A stretch of 64,000 bases of DNA from Beta vulgaris subsp. vulgaris (lineage: Eukaryota; Streptophyta; Magnoliopsida; Caryophyllales; Amaranthaceae). Numbering within the stretch: the first letter of the stretch is position 1; every line of letters begins with the position of its first letter. The position numbers were made by a program, and so were the translations under genes. The notes under the pieces are model-generated. The model was given only the letters and a program-made list of their open reading frames with translations. It was not told the origin of the DNA and searched no databases. The stretch covers positions 41,275,536 through 41,339,535 of the forward strand of contig NC_079206.1 in the NCBI RefSeq assembly GCF_026745355.1. Reading direction: 5' to 3'. This document shows, piece by piece, positions 25,003 to 36,760 of this stretch.

Positions 25003-25815
25003 ATGGTTCGGGAGGGAGGCACGCCTGAAACCTCTCTGAATATCGAGCAATCGATACGTGACTTGGTGCAAATCACTGCCAACCTAGCCCAAGGTCACAA
25101 TCGTGAAGGGGATTTACTTGAAAAGGTTGCCCGTAGGAACCCACCAATACTGAATGGGAAAGGGGGACCTGAAGAATTAGAGAACTGGGTTGGGGAATTC
25201 GATAAACTTTTCTTCACCTTATCCTGCCCTGATGAGAAAACTGTGCCCTTAGCGAGCTACTACCTTCAGGGAGATGCTCATTTCTGGTGGACCCAAGCTA
25301 AGAGCAACCTCCTGAGTCAGCCTGGTTTTGGGTGGGAAACTTTCAAAAAGGCCTTAAGGGACAAATATTACCCTCCATACCTTAAGAAGCAGAAAGCCCA
25401 GGAATTTATGATGTTGGAACAAGGGACTCTGTCTGTTGAGGAGTACTACCGGAAATTCATCGAGCTGATGAGATTTGCCCCGGAAATAGCACCTACTGAG
25501 GAATCTAAAGCCTCACGTTTCGAACTAGGACTTACCCTTGACCTGCAAGGAAGACTAGGGGGAGATACATTCACCTCTTTAGATCATGTGTTTGGCAAAG
25601 CTGCTCATCTTTATGCCATCAGGAAGAGAGAGGAAGGGGGTAAGCAGGGTGAGAAACGAAAGGATAATCCAAACCCTGAGGTCCAGAAGTTTGAGAAGAA
25701 GCATAATGGGAACCAAAACCATCAAGACCCTCAAAGGAATTTCGGTAAGGGACCCAATAACAACAACTCTAATCCCAACAACAATAACCGCAATAACAAC
25801 ACCAATAACCGCAGA
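25003..25815 (+). pseudogene. Tekay gag (capsid part)
   Basis: It opens at ATG 25,003 with M-V-R-E-G-G and runs openly through a retrotransposon gag (capsid) domain: NPPILNGKGGPEELENWVGE, ASYYLQGDAHFWW, GWETFKKALRDKYYPPYL, LEQGTLSVEEYYRKF and the ELGLTLDLQGRL block. It ends in an Asn-rich spacer. A frameshift near 25,815 separates it from its own nucleocapsid knuckles, so the protein as written is truncated. Capsid assembly is the expected role. The upstream 530 bp is leader. Confidence 0.9.
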
Positions 25816-26136
25816 CTGAGCGTGTGTATAGGTGTAGGAAGTGCCCTAACAACCATCCTGGTAGAGACTGTGAGGGTAACAAGGTGGAATGTCGAGAATG
25901 CGGGAAATTGGGACATAGGGCATATGAGTGCTATTCGAAGAACAAACTGAACCCAATGGCCAAAAGAATGGGAATTATGGGGACAACCCGAAATGGAAAG
26001 GAAACGGGAATGGAAATGGGGGAAGTGCTTACAATGGGAATTCTAACTACTCCAAGCCTTAACCAACACCAATAATCAGACATCTAATGGGAACAATGCA
26101 ACCAATTCCCAAGATAAGGGCAAGGGGAAGCTGTAT
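25816..26136 (+). pseudogene. Tekay nucleocapsid zinc knuckles, frameshifted
   Basis: In the next frame the sequence reads YRCRKCPNNHPGRDC and then CRECGKLGHRAYEC, two zinc-binding boxes of the kind found at the end of Tekay gag. After about 25,960 the frame drifts again into an Asn/Gly-rich region. It joins gag to protease in an intact element. Confidence 0.8.
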
Positions 26137-26360
26137 ATGATGTCGACTAGAGAACAAGAGGCTCGAAGGGATGTTGTCTCGGGTACATTTTCTATCAACT
26201 CCACTCCTGTTAAAGTATTGTTTGATTCTGGAGCATCATTGTCATTTATTGCCCATTCAACTGTTAGGACTTTAACATTGATCGAGTCTGAGTCGATTTC
26301 TATGCCTATAGTCATTCCTCTGGGGAGACTGTTAATTGCTCTAAAAGATTTCTAAAAGTG
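26137..26360 (+). pseudogene. Tekay aspartic protease
   Basis: The frame contains VLFDSGASLSFIAHSTV. DSGAS is the active-site D-S-G of retroviral-type aspartic proteases, which cleave the gag-pol polyprotein. The open frame ends at 26,355, and the following segment (NLDVILGMDWLGKY, frame shifted) completes the flap/C-terminal part. Confidence 0.85.
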
Positions 26361-27265
26361 CCACTAAAATAGGGGAGAGTTTCTTTCCTTCTGACCTGAT
26401 AGAGTTTAACTTATCAAACCTAGACGTTATTTTGGGGATGGATTGGCTTGGAAAGTACATGGCTAAGATAGACTGCGATGCGCAGAAAGTGGAACTGAGA
26501 GATCCTTCGGGAAAAAGAGTGTCATATAGGAGAATACCTCGAGAACCCGGGATTAAGGTGATCAATGCCTTACAACTTAAGAACTATGTAGACAAGGGAT
26601 GGCCTCTCTTTATGTGCTCGGTGAGAAGAATTGAGGATGATCCGTTGAGGCCTGAGGATGTGCCAGTAGTCCGAGAGTTTCAGGATGTTTTTCCTGAAGA
26701 TATACCTGGTATGCCACCAAGGAGAGATGTAGAGTTCACCGTTGACCTAGTACCTGGGACTGGACCAATTTCGAAAGCCCCATATCGAATGGCTCCAGCA
26801 GAAATGAACGAGTTGAAAAACCAGTTGGAGGAACTACTCGACAAAGGGTATATTAGACCTAGCATGTCACCATGGGGAGCCTGTCTTATTTGTGAAAAAG
26901 AAGGATGGTAGTTTGAGGTTGTGTATAGACTATCGGGAGTTGAACAATGTCACTGTGAAAAACAAGTACCCATTGCCTAGGATTGATGACTTGTTCGACC
27001 AACTTCAGGGTGCGGGGATGTTCTCCAAAATAGATTAAGGTCAGGTTACCATCAATTGAGGATTGTTGATCATGATATACCTAAGACTGCTTTCAGGACT
27101 AGATATGGCCACTATGAGTTTACGGTAATGCCTTTTGGGTTATCTAATGCACCTGCAGTTTTCATGGACTTATGAATAGGATCTTTCGACCCTACCTCGC
27201 AAATTTGTCGTTGTGTTCATAGACGATATACTGATCTATTCTAGGAGCAAGAAGACCATGAGGGT
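26361..27265 (+). pseudogene. Tekay reverse transcriptase (palm and fingers)
   Basis: Recognisable blocks are [74 protein letters not shown] and FIDDILIYS, the catalytic YxDD box at 27,216-27,227 with both aspartates kept. Frameshifts at about 26,890, 27,036 and 27,150-27,200 scatter these over three frames. Confidence 0.88.
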
Positions 27266-28250
27266 CATTTGAGAGTCATTTTGCAGACACTTAGGGACAA
27301 CCAACTATATGCGAAGTTTTCGAAATGTGAATTTTGGTTGGAAAGAGTGTCATTTTTGGGTCACTTTGTCTCCAAGGAGGGTGTGTCAGTAGATCCTGCA
27401 AAGATCAAAGCCGTGAGTGAATGGCCTACTCCAAAGAATGTCACAGACATAAGAAGTTTCTTGGGTTTAGCCGGTTACTATAGGAGATTTGTGAAAGACT
27501 TCTCCAAAATAGCAAAGCCCATGACCACTTTGATGAAGAAGGATTGTAGGTTTAACTGGAATGAGGACAGTGAGAAAGCCTTTCAAACGCTCAAAGAAAG
27601 GTTAACATCAGCCCCTGTCCTAACCTTGCCTAATGGGAATGAGGGATATGATGTGTATAGTGATGCGTCCAAGAATGGGTTGGGTTGTGTTCTTATGCAA
27701 AATGGGAAGGTCATAGCTTATGCGTCTCGACAGTTGAAGCCGTATGAAGTCAATTACCCAACACACGACTTAGAATTGGCCGCAATAGTGTTTGCCCTAA
27801 AAATCTGGAGACACTACCTTTACGGGGTGACTTGTCGAATCTTCACGGATCACAAAAGCTCAAATACATCTTCACCCAGAAAGACCTTAATATGAGACAG
27901 CGCAGATGGTTAGAGCTCATCAAGGACTATGACTTAGACATCCAGTACCATGAGGGTAAAGCCAACGTCGTTGCTGATGCTTTAAGTCGCAAGTCTAGCC
28001 ATAGCCTGAATACATTAGTCGTTGCCGACAAACTTTGTGAGGAGTTTTCTAGACTCCAGATAGAAGTTGTTCATGAAGGGGAGGTAGAAAGATTGCTGAG
28101 TGCCTTAACCATCGAGCCCAACTTTCTAGACGAAATAAGAGAGAGTCAACCTGGGGATGTGAAGCTTGAGCGAGTCAAAGCAAAGCTTAAGGAGGGAAAA
28201 GCAGAAGGGTTTGCGATCCATGAGGATGGAAGCATAAGATATAAGGGTAG
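27266..28250 (+). pseudogene. Tekay RT connection and RNase H
   Basis: One frame reads [37 protein letters not shown], and the RNase H start [20 protein letters not shown] through [20 protein letters not shown] one-base loss near 27,855 moves the end ([27 protein letters not shown]) into another frame. RNase H removes the RNA strand during reverse transcription. Confidence 0.88.
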
Positions 28251-29553
28251 GTGGTGTGTCCACAAAAATGTGAAGAATTGAAACAAAAGATAATGGGTGA
28301 GGGTCATAACACGACTTATTCCGTCCACCCAGGGGGAGATAAGTTATATAAGGACCTCAAGAAGATGTTTTGGTGGCCTGGGATAAAGAGAGCAGTAGCT
28401 GAATTTGTTTCAAAATGTCTAACATGCCAGAAAGTCAAAAGTGAACACAAGAGACCTCAAGGAAAGATTCAACCTTTAGACATTCCGACATGGAAATGGG
28501 ACTCGATATCCATGGATTTCGTTGTAGCCTTACCTAGGAGTCGGGGAGGCAATAATACCATATGGGTGATAGTGGATAGACTAACCAAAAAGCAAGGTTC
28601 ATACCTATGAAAGATACGTGGAGTATGGAAGCCTTAGCCAAGGCTATGTGAAAAATGTCATTCGATTGCATGGAGTACCCACGAGTATAGTATCAGATAG
28701 AGATTCGCGATTCCTTTCGAATTTCTGGAAAAAGGTTCAGGACAGTTTGGTAGTGAGCTATTGATGAGTACAGCTTTTCACCCAGCTACAGAGGTCAAAC
28801 CGAAAGAACTATTCAGACCTTAGAGGACATGTTGCGAGCATGTGCCTTAGAATACCAAGGATCATGGGAAGACCATTTGGACCTCATAGAATTCTCATAC
28901 AACAACAGCTACCATGCTAGTATTAAGATGGCACCATTTGAAGCACTATATGGGAGAAAGTGTCGTAGCCCTTTGTGTTGGAACGACATTAGTGAGACTG
29001 TGGTGTTAGGACCTGAGATGATTCAGGAGACAGTGGATCAGGTGCGATTCATTCAAGAAAAGATTAAGGCTGCACAGGACAGGCAGAAATCCTATGCGGA
29101 TCAGAAGCGAAGGATGAGAATTACGAAGTCGGGGAAAAAGTATTGCTTAAGGTGTCTCCAATGAAAGGAGTGATGCGATTCGGGAAAAAGGGGAAGCTAA
29201 GCCCTAAATTCATAGGACCATATGAGATTCTGGCGAGAGTAGGCAAAGTCGCTTATCGCCTAGATTTGCCCAATAACTTAGAAAGGGTCCATAATGTGTT
29301 TCACGTATCCCAACTCCGGAGATACGTACCTCGATGAGTCACATGTACTTGAACCGGAAAATGTCGAAATAGACGAAACCTTATCCTATGAGGAGAAACC
29401 TGTCCAGATCCTAGACCGAAAGTGCGTAGTACGAGGAATAAGGACATCAGAATTGTCAAAGTGTTGTGGAGAAATCAAAATACTGAAGAAGCCACCTGGG
29501 AAGCCGAAGATGCAATGCGTCTGAAGTACCCTGAGCTTTTTCAAGAGGTACGT
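28251..29553 (+). pseudogene. Tekay integrase and chromodomain
   Basis: The HHCC finger (…CLTCQKVKSEHKRPQG) is followed by the catalytic core (WKWDSISMDFVVALP, then GQTERTIQTLEDMLR with the catalytic E). Next come SYNNSYHASIKMAPFEALYG and the GPY/F-type C-terminus [20 protein letters not shown], then [11 protein letters not shown] chromodomain follows: EEKPVQILDRK, RNKDIRIVKVLW, EATWEAEDAMRLKYPELFQ. Single-base deletions near 28,600-28,790, 29,130 and 29,330-29,420 break the frame. In chromoviruses the chromodomain steers integration toward modified chromatin. Confidence 0.9.
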
Positions 29554-29763
29554 GAGTTACGGGGACGTAACTTTTCTTTTAAGGGGGAAGAATGCGATAG
29601 AATTTCGCGCTTTCACCCTAAAGTATGTTAATTATGATAGTTATTTGTAGTTATTGCTGATCTGTTGTGCGAACGTTAGAAAACGCTTATGAAATTTTGG
29701 GACTTAGAAGTGCAAAAGATCGTCGTTAAGACTGGCTACCTCCAAGTTTCGGGACGAAACTTC

Positions 29764-29780
29764 TTTTAAGGGGGAAAGCC
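29764..29780 (+). promoter_or_regulatory. Polypurine tract of the Tekay element
   Basis: TTTTAAGGGGGAAAGCC directly precedes the 3' LTR. A second copy of the same type (TTTTAAGGGGGAAGAATG) lies at 29,577, just after the end of pol. Confidence 0.85.
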
Positions 29781-32292
29781 TGTAATACTCCGTATTTTTG
29801 GAATTAATTCGTAATAATTAAGAAAATATAAAGAAGTTAATAAAAAGGATTTTAGTAGTATTTACAGAATAATAAGAATATAATAATATTAATACGAGTC
29901 GGTTGTGTTAATTTCGGATTTATAAAGGTTAAACCGAGTTCACCCGATCTAGAGTTACCACTTTTAGAAGGCTATAAAAAGGAAAAGAAGAGGAGAAAAT
30001 TTTGAGAAACCCTAAATTTTCCTTTCTCCCTCAGCCGTCATCTGCCTTCCTTCTCCTCTCTCAATTTCTCTCTCTCTAGCTGGTCTTCTCTCTCGCGCTG
30101 CTCTTCCTCTTCTCTCTCGGATCTCTTGTCCCTCCCTCGCCGTTCGTCTCTTCTTCGTCCCCTCGTTGGATTCCTTCGCGGATCCTCGTCGAGGCTGCTG
30201 GGCGTGCGGAGACGAGCGCACGAGCGAAGGCTGTGCGGTGTTCGAGATGAGCGAGCGGGTTTGTACGAAGGGAGTTCGAAGATCGAGCGAGTTATGACGA
30301 GCGACGACGTGCGAGGGCTGCGAGCGACGAGAGATCTGGTGCGAGGCTCGGGTGCGAGCAGGACGGGGCGTTGCGCGACGAAGCTCGAAGCGTGCGCGAG
30401 GCTGCTGCTGTGCGAATCGAGGGCTGGTTCGAGCGTAGCCGTGCGGCTGCTGTGGTAGTGCGTGGGGTTGTGTGCCGTTGCCGAAAATCGGTCGCCGGAA
30501 CTTGATTTCCGGCGAGCTTAACGGTATAAAACATTTTAATATATTGGATATATTATATTAAGTTTAATTATGATTTATGTTTTCATAATTATGTTAAATT
30601 ATAATTAGTTAATTAATAATTCAAGTTAATGAGTTCATTTTATTATTCTGACTATAATTGCGAATATAACTTTGGACATAATACTGGATTGGACCTAAGA
30701 GTTTTGGATATAAGATTTTGGACATAAAACATGGTTGGACTTATAATTTAATTGGTTTGGCAAAGATAGTGGACTAATGACACTAACTAATATTAGTATG
30801 TTCACTATCTTTGACTCCTAAAAGACGTTAAACTCTTTATAATAGAAAAGTAACGAAAATTCTTAAACAAGGAGTTTAGTTATCGTTTAATTCGAATTAT
30901 TAAACCGTATAGTCTTAGTTACGTAGTAGTTGTTAATATTACCAACGACGTAGCACTAAAGCTTTTATTTAACGGTTTAGGTCCCAATTTCATAAACGGA
31001 ACGTTCGATTAGGACAGCGAAAATTCTCCGTTACAAGGTACGTACGCGTACCAGTTTAATCCCAAGTATTAGTATCATGATTAGGTTGTAATCTATGTTA
31101 TTGGAACCTACAAGCATGATAGGGAACGTTTGATTGATTGAGATTGTCTGGTTAGACATTTGTAATTGAAATCGATATGTTGCATTGAAATGCGTAATTC
31201 TATCATAGTATAAACATGAGCATTTTTAATCTTATCCATAGTGTAACAAGGTTGTTACAAGAGATACGATTCGAGCATTGTAACTAAGAGGACAGGTAAA
31301 TGATTCTATGTATCCATAGTGTAACAAGAGTGTTACAAGAGATACGATTTGAGCATTGTAATTAAGAGAACAGGTAAATGATTCTATGTATCCATAGTGT
31401 AACAAGAGTGTTACAAGAGATACGATTTGAGCATTGTAATTAAGAGAACAGGTAAATGATTATATGTGGTTATGAAATGAATGGTTAATATTAAAATGAA
31501 TTATGGCAATATCTTGAAGCTGGACTCCCTACAAGTGATGAACAATGGGGGGAGTGTGGGACTTGTCCTAAGCTCCTACGCAGGCCTACTGTGACGACAG
31601 TAGTGTCCTTATATTTTTGACACTCAAGTAGGCGGAAGGTTCCGTTCGATCTTAGGGTTATGCATACTAAGGTGATGGGTGTGAGACGGAACAAAATCGT
31701 ATTTGCATTTCATCTAATAGACCTAGTGTCTATTAAGGATTCAGTAGCCCGTATGATTCTAGTAAGATGACGGTGCCCGTTCGATGCCAAATAAAGATTA
31801 AAGATTAAAGGTTAAAGGATGTAACATAATATAGCATCATGCTTAAGATTGTTCATGTGTGCATCATTTATGCTTATATGTATTCAATGGTTCATTACGT
31901 ACTCAGCATAGCTGATTGTGTGTTATTATGTGTTTGATGAACTGCGATGAACCATTGATGCTACAATGGGGAGCAGACTAGGTGTGCTGGTGCTGCTGCA
32001 TAATCTCGAGCATACGAGGACTAGGCTTTGGTATTTACATTAAAGCATTTTGAAATAAGTATTATTGGTTTTTCTAAGACTTATATAAATGGTTTGTGGT
32101 TTGAATGAAAGGGGTCATTGATGAGTCCCGAGTTGTATTTATATTTTAATTCCGCTGCATTTTAGTTTTCAAGACAATGTTTTAAGTTATTGTTAACTCT
32201 TATTATGCCTTGCGTTCCATCGCGGCGGTAACGCCCCCGAGGTCGACGCGACGTAGCAGTGGTAGACGCGTGTGGATTTTGGGGGTGTTACA
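29781..32292 (+). repeat. 3' LTR of the Tekay element
   Basis: It is colinear with the 5' LTR over 2.5 kb. By eye the differences are mostly one- or two-base insertions or deletions (for example AAATTCTTAAACAAGGAG here against AAATCTTAAACAAGGG in the 5' LTR), with fewer substitutions. Confidence 0.92.
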
Positions 32293-33112
32293 CAGAGGAA
32301 GTTGTTTATGGTGGGTTTCAATTTTTTTATTTATTCAATTTCAGAACCAAAAAGAAGAAATTTAAGAAGAAGAGAAAGGAATTGAAACAAACCTTTTGAA
32401 GATTGTTTGCTTGAGCAATTTGGTGAAGGTAGTTCAGTATTTATAGAGGATTTAGTCAGAGTTTTTGAGCTTTGGTCAAGCTCCATTAACGGTGGAGGTG
32501 AGGTGTAAGAGCTATGCTGTTTTAAGGGTAGCTTTTTGACTGATTTCACCCCTAAAATATGAAATTATGGACTAAAATCAATTTGCACTGACAAAGGCTG
32601 TTGATAATGTTGAAAAATTGGCTCCTTTGGAGCTGTAAATCAGACGTGGGAGGAGAGGAAGATGATGGCGTGAATCATGTTTCCTCCTCTTTTTCCCTTT
32701 TTTTTGTTTTTATTTAAACTTTTCTTTTTGGCTAAAAGACATATAGGCAATGGACTTGTATTTAGGCTTTGGATTGCTAATATGGATGGACAACTCTTGT
32801 ACAAAGATACCCATAACCAAAAGTAAAGAATTCAAATTATTTAGAAATTTTAAAATGAATAATAAAACAAGTAAATGATTTAATTGAACTTATTAAATAA
32901 ATCAAAACTAAATGGATTCATTATTTTAATAAACATAATTATCAAATAAAATTACATTCTCATAAAAGTAAATTTAAAGTGAAAATAATTTAAACCTTAG
33001 TAAATAATAAAATAAGCTCTGAAAATTCGGGGTATTACATCTACTCCTTAAAAACAGTAGTTTTGCACTTTGTTAGTAATAAACAATAGCTTTGCGCTTT
33101 GTTAGTATTACA

Positions 33113-33335
33113 CTCCCCCAACCCCCTACACACCCCTCCCCAACCCCTGCACACCCCTCCCCCACCTCTAGCCACCTCCCCTAACCTTTTCCCACCTACC
33201 CCAACCCCCTTCCAACCCATGCACACCCCTGCCCACCTCTGCCCACCTCCCCCAACCTCTGCGCACCTCCCCACCCCTGCACACCTCTGCACACCTACCC
33301 CAACCCCCTACCCACCCCTGCACACTTGCTAATTT
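33113..33335 (+). repeat. C-rich minisatellite, continuation of the array at 19,010
   Basis: CACCCCTCCCCAACCCCTG and CACCTCTGCCCACC words predominate. It is the other half of the C-rich array into which the minus-strand LTR element inserted. Confidence 0.7.
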
Positions 33336-33344
33336 TGGTCTTTT

Positions 33345-34120
33345 CTCGTCCAATTATTAGATTTCTAGTCATTTAACCCCAAATTATTTTTGATTATGAT
33401 AATATAAGTTATAATATCACTAGTATGTAGATTTTTAGGCTTTCATTTGTTGTTGGTCGAATTTCGAGAACGTAAATGTGATTTTAGGCCTATTTCGCCG
33501 ATTCGCGTCCAATTTGTATTTCTTGAGTCATTTAACCCCAAATTCATTTTGAACATGATAATATGAGGTATAATATAACTATTGTGTAGATCTTTAGGCT
33601 TGCCTTTGTTGTTGGTCAAATTTCAGGGACGTAAATGTGATTTTAGGCCTATTTTCGCCGATTAGCGTCCAATTTGTAATTCTCGAGTCATTTAATCCCA
33701 AATTCTTTTTAAACATGATAATATGAGGTATACTGTAACTACTGCGTAGATGTTTAGGCTTGCATTTGTTGTTGGTCACATTTCGGGAACATAAATGTGA
33801 TTTTAGCCCTATTTTAGCCGATTCATGTCCAATTTGTATTTCTCGAGTGATTTAACCCCAAATTCTTTTTGAACATGATAATATGAGGTATAATGTAACT
33901 ATTGTGTATATTTTTAGGCTTGCATTAGTTGTTGGTTGAATTTCATGAACGTAAATGTGATTTTAGGCCTATCTTCACCTTTTCGCGTCCAAGTATTAGA
34001 TTTTGAGTCATTTAACTCCATTTTTTTATATGAATATGACTATCTAAGGTATAATATAACTAGTGTGTAGATTTTTAACCTTAAATGTATTGTTGGTTAA
34101 ATTTCGGGAAGTTATATGTA
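33345..34120 (+). repeat. 160-bp tandem array inside the CACTA element
   Basis: A unit containing TTTTTAGGCTTGCATTTG, TTGTTGGTC, GTAAATGTGATTTTAGGCCT, GCGTCCAATTTGTA and GAGTCATTTAACCCCAAATT repeats nearly five times. The GTAGAT anchor falls at 33,427, 33,586, 33,746, 33,906 and 34,067, so periods are 159-161 bp. The outer copies are the most diverged. No coding potential. Confidence 0.85.
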
Positions 34121-34440
34121 ATTTTTAGAACTATTAACTACGATAAATGATTGAATTCTTATATTATGTGTTTTACTCCTTGGTTGTTTTGCAAGGTTTA
34201 TATGAATAGAAGTTTGAAGCGCTTCACCATGGAGGAATTAAATGAAGATCGATATAAGTTGGCAACTTACCTTTGTGACGATTGCTTATAAACATTTTGG
34301 GAGGATATTTTATTTTCCTAATAATATGTACACTTTTATTAATTCTATGTACTTTATACATTATTTTAATATATTTAAAGTTATTAACAATTTGTTTTTT
34401 CATTACATTTCAGTAAATTTTTTTTTTTTTTGGAAGGGAG
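34121..34440. other. AT-rich interior of CACTA, no gene recognised
   Basis: A GTTTTGCAAG|GTTTATATG junction near 34,192 is followed by a short stretch that could be read as coding (…SLKRFTMEELNEDRYK…). It is too short to assign and could be a transposase or captured-gene scrap. The rest is AT-rich. Confidence 0.4.
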
Positions 34441-34700
34441 TTGTTCGATGAGGGGAAGGGGCTGCCACGGTGGGTGTTGGGCTAAGAGGTGGGCAGAGGG
34501 TGGGGAGGTGGGTGTGCAGGGGTTGTGAGAGGTGCGCAGAAGGGTATGGGAGGTGGGCAGGTGGTCTGTGGGAGAGCAGGGAAGGGAATGGAAGGGAATG
34601 GGTGGGGTGGGTGGGGTGTGGGAGGTGATTTGTGGGTGGGTAGGTGGACAGGTGGATGGTATGTGGGTGTGGGGTGGGCTTTTTTAATTTTTTTTTTTTT
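34441..34700 (+). repeat. G-rich minisatellite near the right CACTA end
   Basis: GGTGGGCAGAGGGTGGGGAG and related words run for about 240 bp and end at a T-tract. Its composition matches the G-rich blocks at 18,125 and 18,785. Confidence 0.65.
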
Positions 34701-34714
34701 TTTTGTAAAAGGGC

Positions 34715-34911
34715 AGCAGGTTTGGACATAAATCGCTGCCCTTCTATGTTTGAAGGGGTGCAATTTATGAACAAACGCAGCCCTTTTCATAATGAAGGGC
34801 TGCAGTTTTCTTCCCTAAATCGCAGCCCTTCAAATATTGAAGGGTTGCTAGCCAAAAACGTAGTCCTTAGGGCTGTTTTGACCGTAGTCCTTGCGTATTT
34901 TTCAACTAGTG
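34715..34911 (-). repeat. Right subterminal repeats and terminus of the large CACTA
   Basis: The words AATCGCTGCCCTTC, AACGCAGCCCTT, GAAGGGCTGCAG, AATCGCAGCCCTTC and GAAGGGTTGC alternate in orientation, mirroring the left end. The terminus TTCAACTAGTG ends at 34,911. Confidence 0.75.
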
Positions 34912-35421
34912 ATTCACAATGGTTTTGTTAAGTGCCCATATGAACATGCACTTTATGTGAAAAAGAAAGGTGGCAATGTTCTTATAGTGTGTTCATATAT
35001 TGATAATCTATTGTTCACGAGCAATAATCAAGATATGTTCAAGGAATTTGAAATGACTAATTGTGGTCTAATGAATTTCTTTTCTTGACATGAAAGTGAG
35101 TCAGTGTAAAGATGGTATTTTTATTTCTCAAAAGAAGTATGCAAAAGAATTTCTTGAGAAATTTCAAATGAACTCATGCAAATCTATTAGCAACCCTGTT
35201 GCAACGGGGACAAAGATGACAAAGGTTGGAGAAGAAAAATTGATCAATCCAACTTTCTACAAGAGTTAAGTCGGAAATCTAACATATTTAACCATAACTA
35301 GACCCGATATTGTATGTGGAGCTGGGCTTGTGAGCAGATATATTGAAAACCCTAAAGAATTTCATTGATGTATTGCGAAAAGAATAATGAGGTATATCAA
35401 AAGGTACGTTAGATTTTGAAA
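34912..35421 (+). pseudogene. Copia reverse transcriptase, C-terminal remnant
   Basis: It resumes the RT interrupted at 17,449: HNGFVKCPYEHALYVKKKGG, then SYIDNLLFTSNNQDMFKEFE. The polymerase box is Y-I-D-N where Y-V-D-D is expected, so the second catalytic aspartate is lost. Stops and frameshifts follow. It ends in G-T-L-D-F-E at the Helitron insertion. Confidence 0.85.
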
Positions 35422-35998
35422 TCTATACAAATATATTAAAAGACGTGTGTAACAACGTTGATGCGCCACGTGACACCCTCTTCCTGCCACCAGAATTTCG
35501 CCACGTGTCTGTTAACCAACAAAGTCAAGTTGTCATTATTTTAAAAATTAATATGCTGAAGCTTGGGCTCGAACCCCTAACCTTATGTAAGGGTTTTCAA
35601 AGAATCATCATCTCATCTAACTTCTCTTAGTGATCCATGTTTCCACAAAATTACAAATATGTGTTGTAATTAGTTAATGTTATTAAACATATTCCTTGCA
35701 TCCTTAAAAATAAATAAATTTGCATGTTCATTAAAATTAATTATGTATGCATGATACCATTTGAAGAGCAGTGTTGACCACTATAGTACTATCCCTAGGG
35801 AGTTTTAGTTCATGTAATTTATGTACAATAAAAAAAATCAGAAATTGCGTAGTATAGGGTTTGATCCCAAGACCTCAAGTACATATAATAAAGTCTTAAC
35901 CACTAGGCTAAGTTGTATTTATTGTTATTATCATAAAGTATTATATTAATAAATGAATTTTTTTTATTACCCGGGCATAGCCCGGGCCTAATAACTAG
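35422..35998 (+). mobile_element. Non-autonomous Helitron
   Basis: The 5' end is TCTATACAAATATATTAAA, the classical plant Helitron TC start. The 3' end is CTAG, preceded by a strong hairpin (CCCGGGC-ATA-GCCCGGG) nine bases upstream. It sits between A (35,421) and T (35,999) with no TSD, as rolling-circle insertion predicts. Removing it restores the Copia frame …D-F-E-M-I-Y-Y-Y-E-D…. No Rep/helicase gene is present. It carries a B-box-like stretch GGGCTCGAACCCC near 35,567. Confidence 0.9.
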
Positions 35999-36510
35999 TG
36001 ATTTATTATTATGAAGATGAAGGAAAATTGTACAGAAATTCTGATAATAATTGGGCTGGAGACCAAGATAAGATGAGAAGCACAATAGGATATGCATTTT
36101 ATTTAGGTTCAACTGATTTTACAAGGTGTTCTAAAAAACAATCCGTTGTAGCATTGTCAATTAATGAAGCAGATCACATAGCAGCTTCAACTGCTGTATG
36201 TGAAACAAGAAGCAATATGGTTTAAAAAATCTCTTGCAGGAACTTGATCATACTCAAGATGGGCCGATTAAAATATATGTTGATAACGTATCAGCTATAA
36301 AACTTGCTAAAAATCCGATACAACATAGAAGAAGAAAACATATAGATACGAGGTTTTTTCTTCGAGACCAAGTAAAGCAAGGCATGATCGTCCTCGAGTA
36401 TTGTAATACCAAAGAGCAAATTGCGGATATTTTTACGAAGCCACTATCTCATAATACTTTCAAAAGATTAAGGAAAATGCTTGGGATGACAATTAATGTT
36501 TTAAGAAGTG
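35999..36510 (+). pseudogene. Copia RNase H remnant
   Basis: It reads YYYEDEGKLYRNSDNNWAGD, STIGYAFYLGSTDFTRCSKK and QSVVALSINEADHIAASTAV. After a one-base shift near 36,205 it continues IKIYVDNVSAIKLAKNP, KHIDTRFFLRDQVKQG and EQIADIFTKPLS. This is the full RNase H and tail of Copia pol. It ends just before the 3' LTR. Confidence 0.88.
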
Positions 36511-36760
36511 TGTTGAAAGTCAAACTTTAATTTAGCATTACTATAATTAGTTTACTTTTAATAACTTTTGTTTAAATTAGATAATGGTTTAAATGAGAAT
36601 TAGTTTAATCCTTTATTGGTTTAGTAAACCATAAGTTAAATATATGTAGAATTGTTATTTCATTATAATGAGGTAGAAGAAAAGAAAGAATAAGAAAGAA
36701 AGAAAGGAGAGAAATAAGTTGAAGAAGTTTTATATTTGAAAGATATATACAAAAAAAACA
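36511..36760 (+). repeat. 3' LTR of the host Copia (right edge uncertain)
   Basis: It starts TGTTGAAAGTCAAACTTTAA and matches the 5' LTR at 2,007-2,240, with scattered changes and an expanded AAGAAAGAAAGAAAGG tract. A GGTAGGGG word occurs both before 2,007 and at about 36,849, so the LTR may extend to about 36,845. Confidence 0.7.

Larger units (their letters stand above)
21963..32292 (+). mobile_element. Tekay-like chromovirus (Gypsy), full length
   Basis: LTRs of 2,493 and 2,512 bp begin TTTAATACTCCG (5') or TGTAATACTCCG (3') and end GGGTGTTACA. The TSD is CAGAG (21,958-21,962 and 32,293-32,297). A primer-binding site, gag, protease, RT, RNase H, integrase, a chromodomain and a polypurine tract follow in Gypsy order. 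A C-terminal chromodomain and long LTRs point to the Tekay/Del clade. The pol frame is broken by many single-base deletions, and several fall where the neighbouring codons are otherwise well kept. It is inserted in the minus-strand LTR of 19,225-33,112. Confidence 0.92.
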
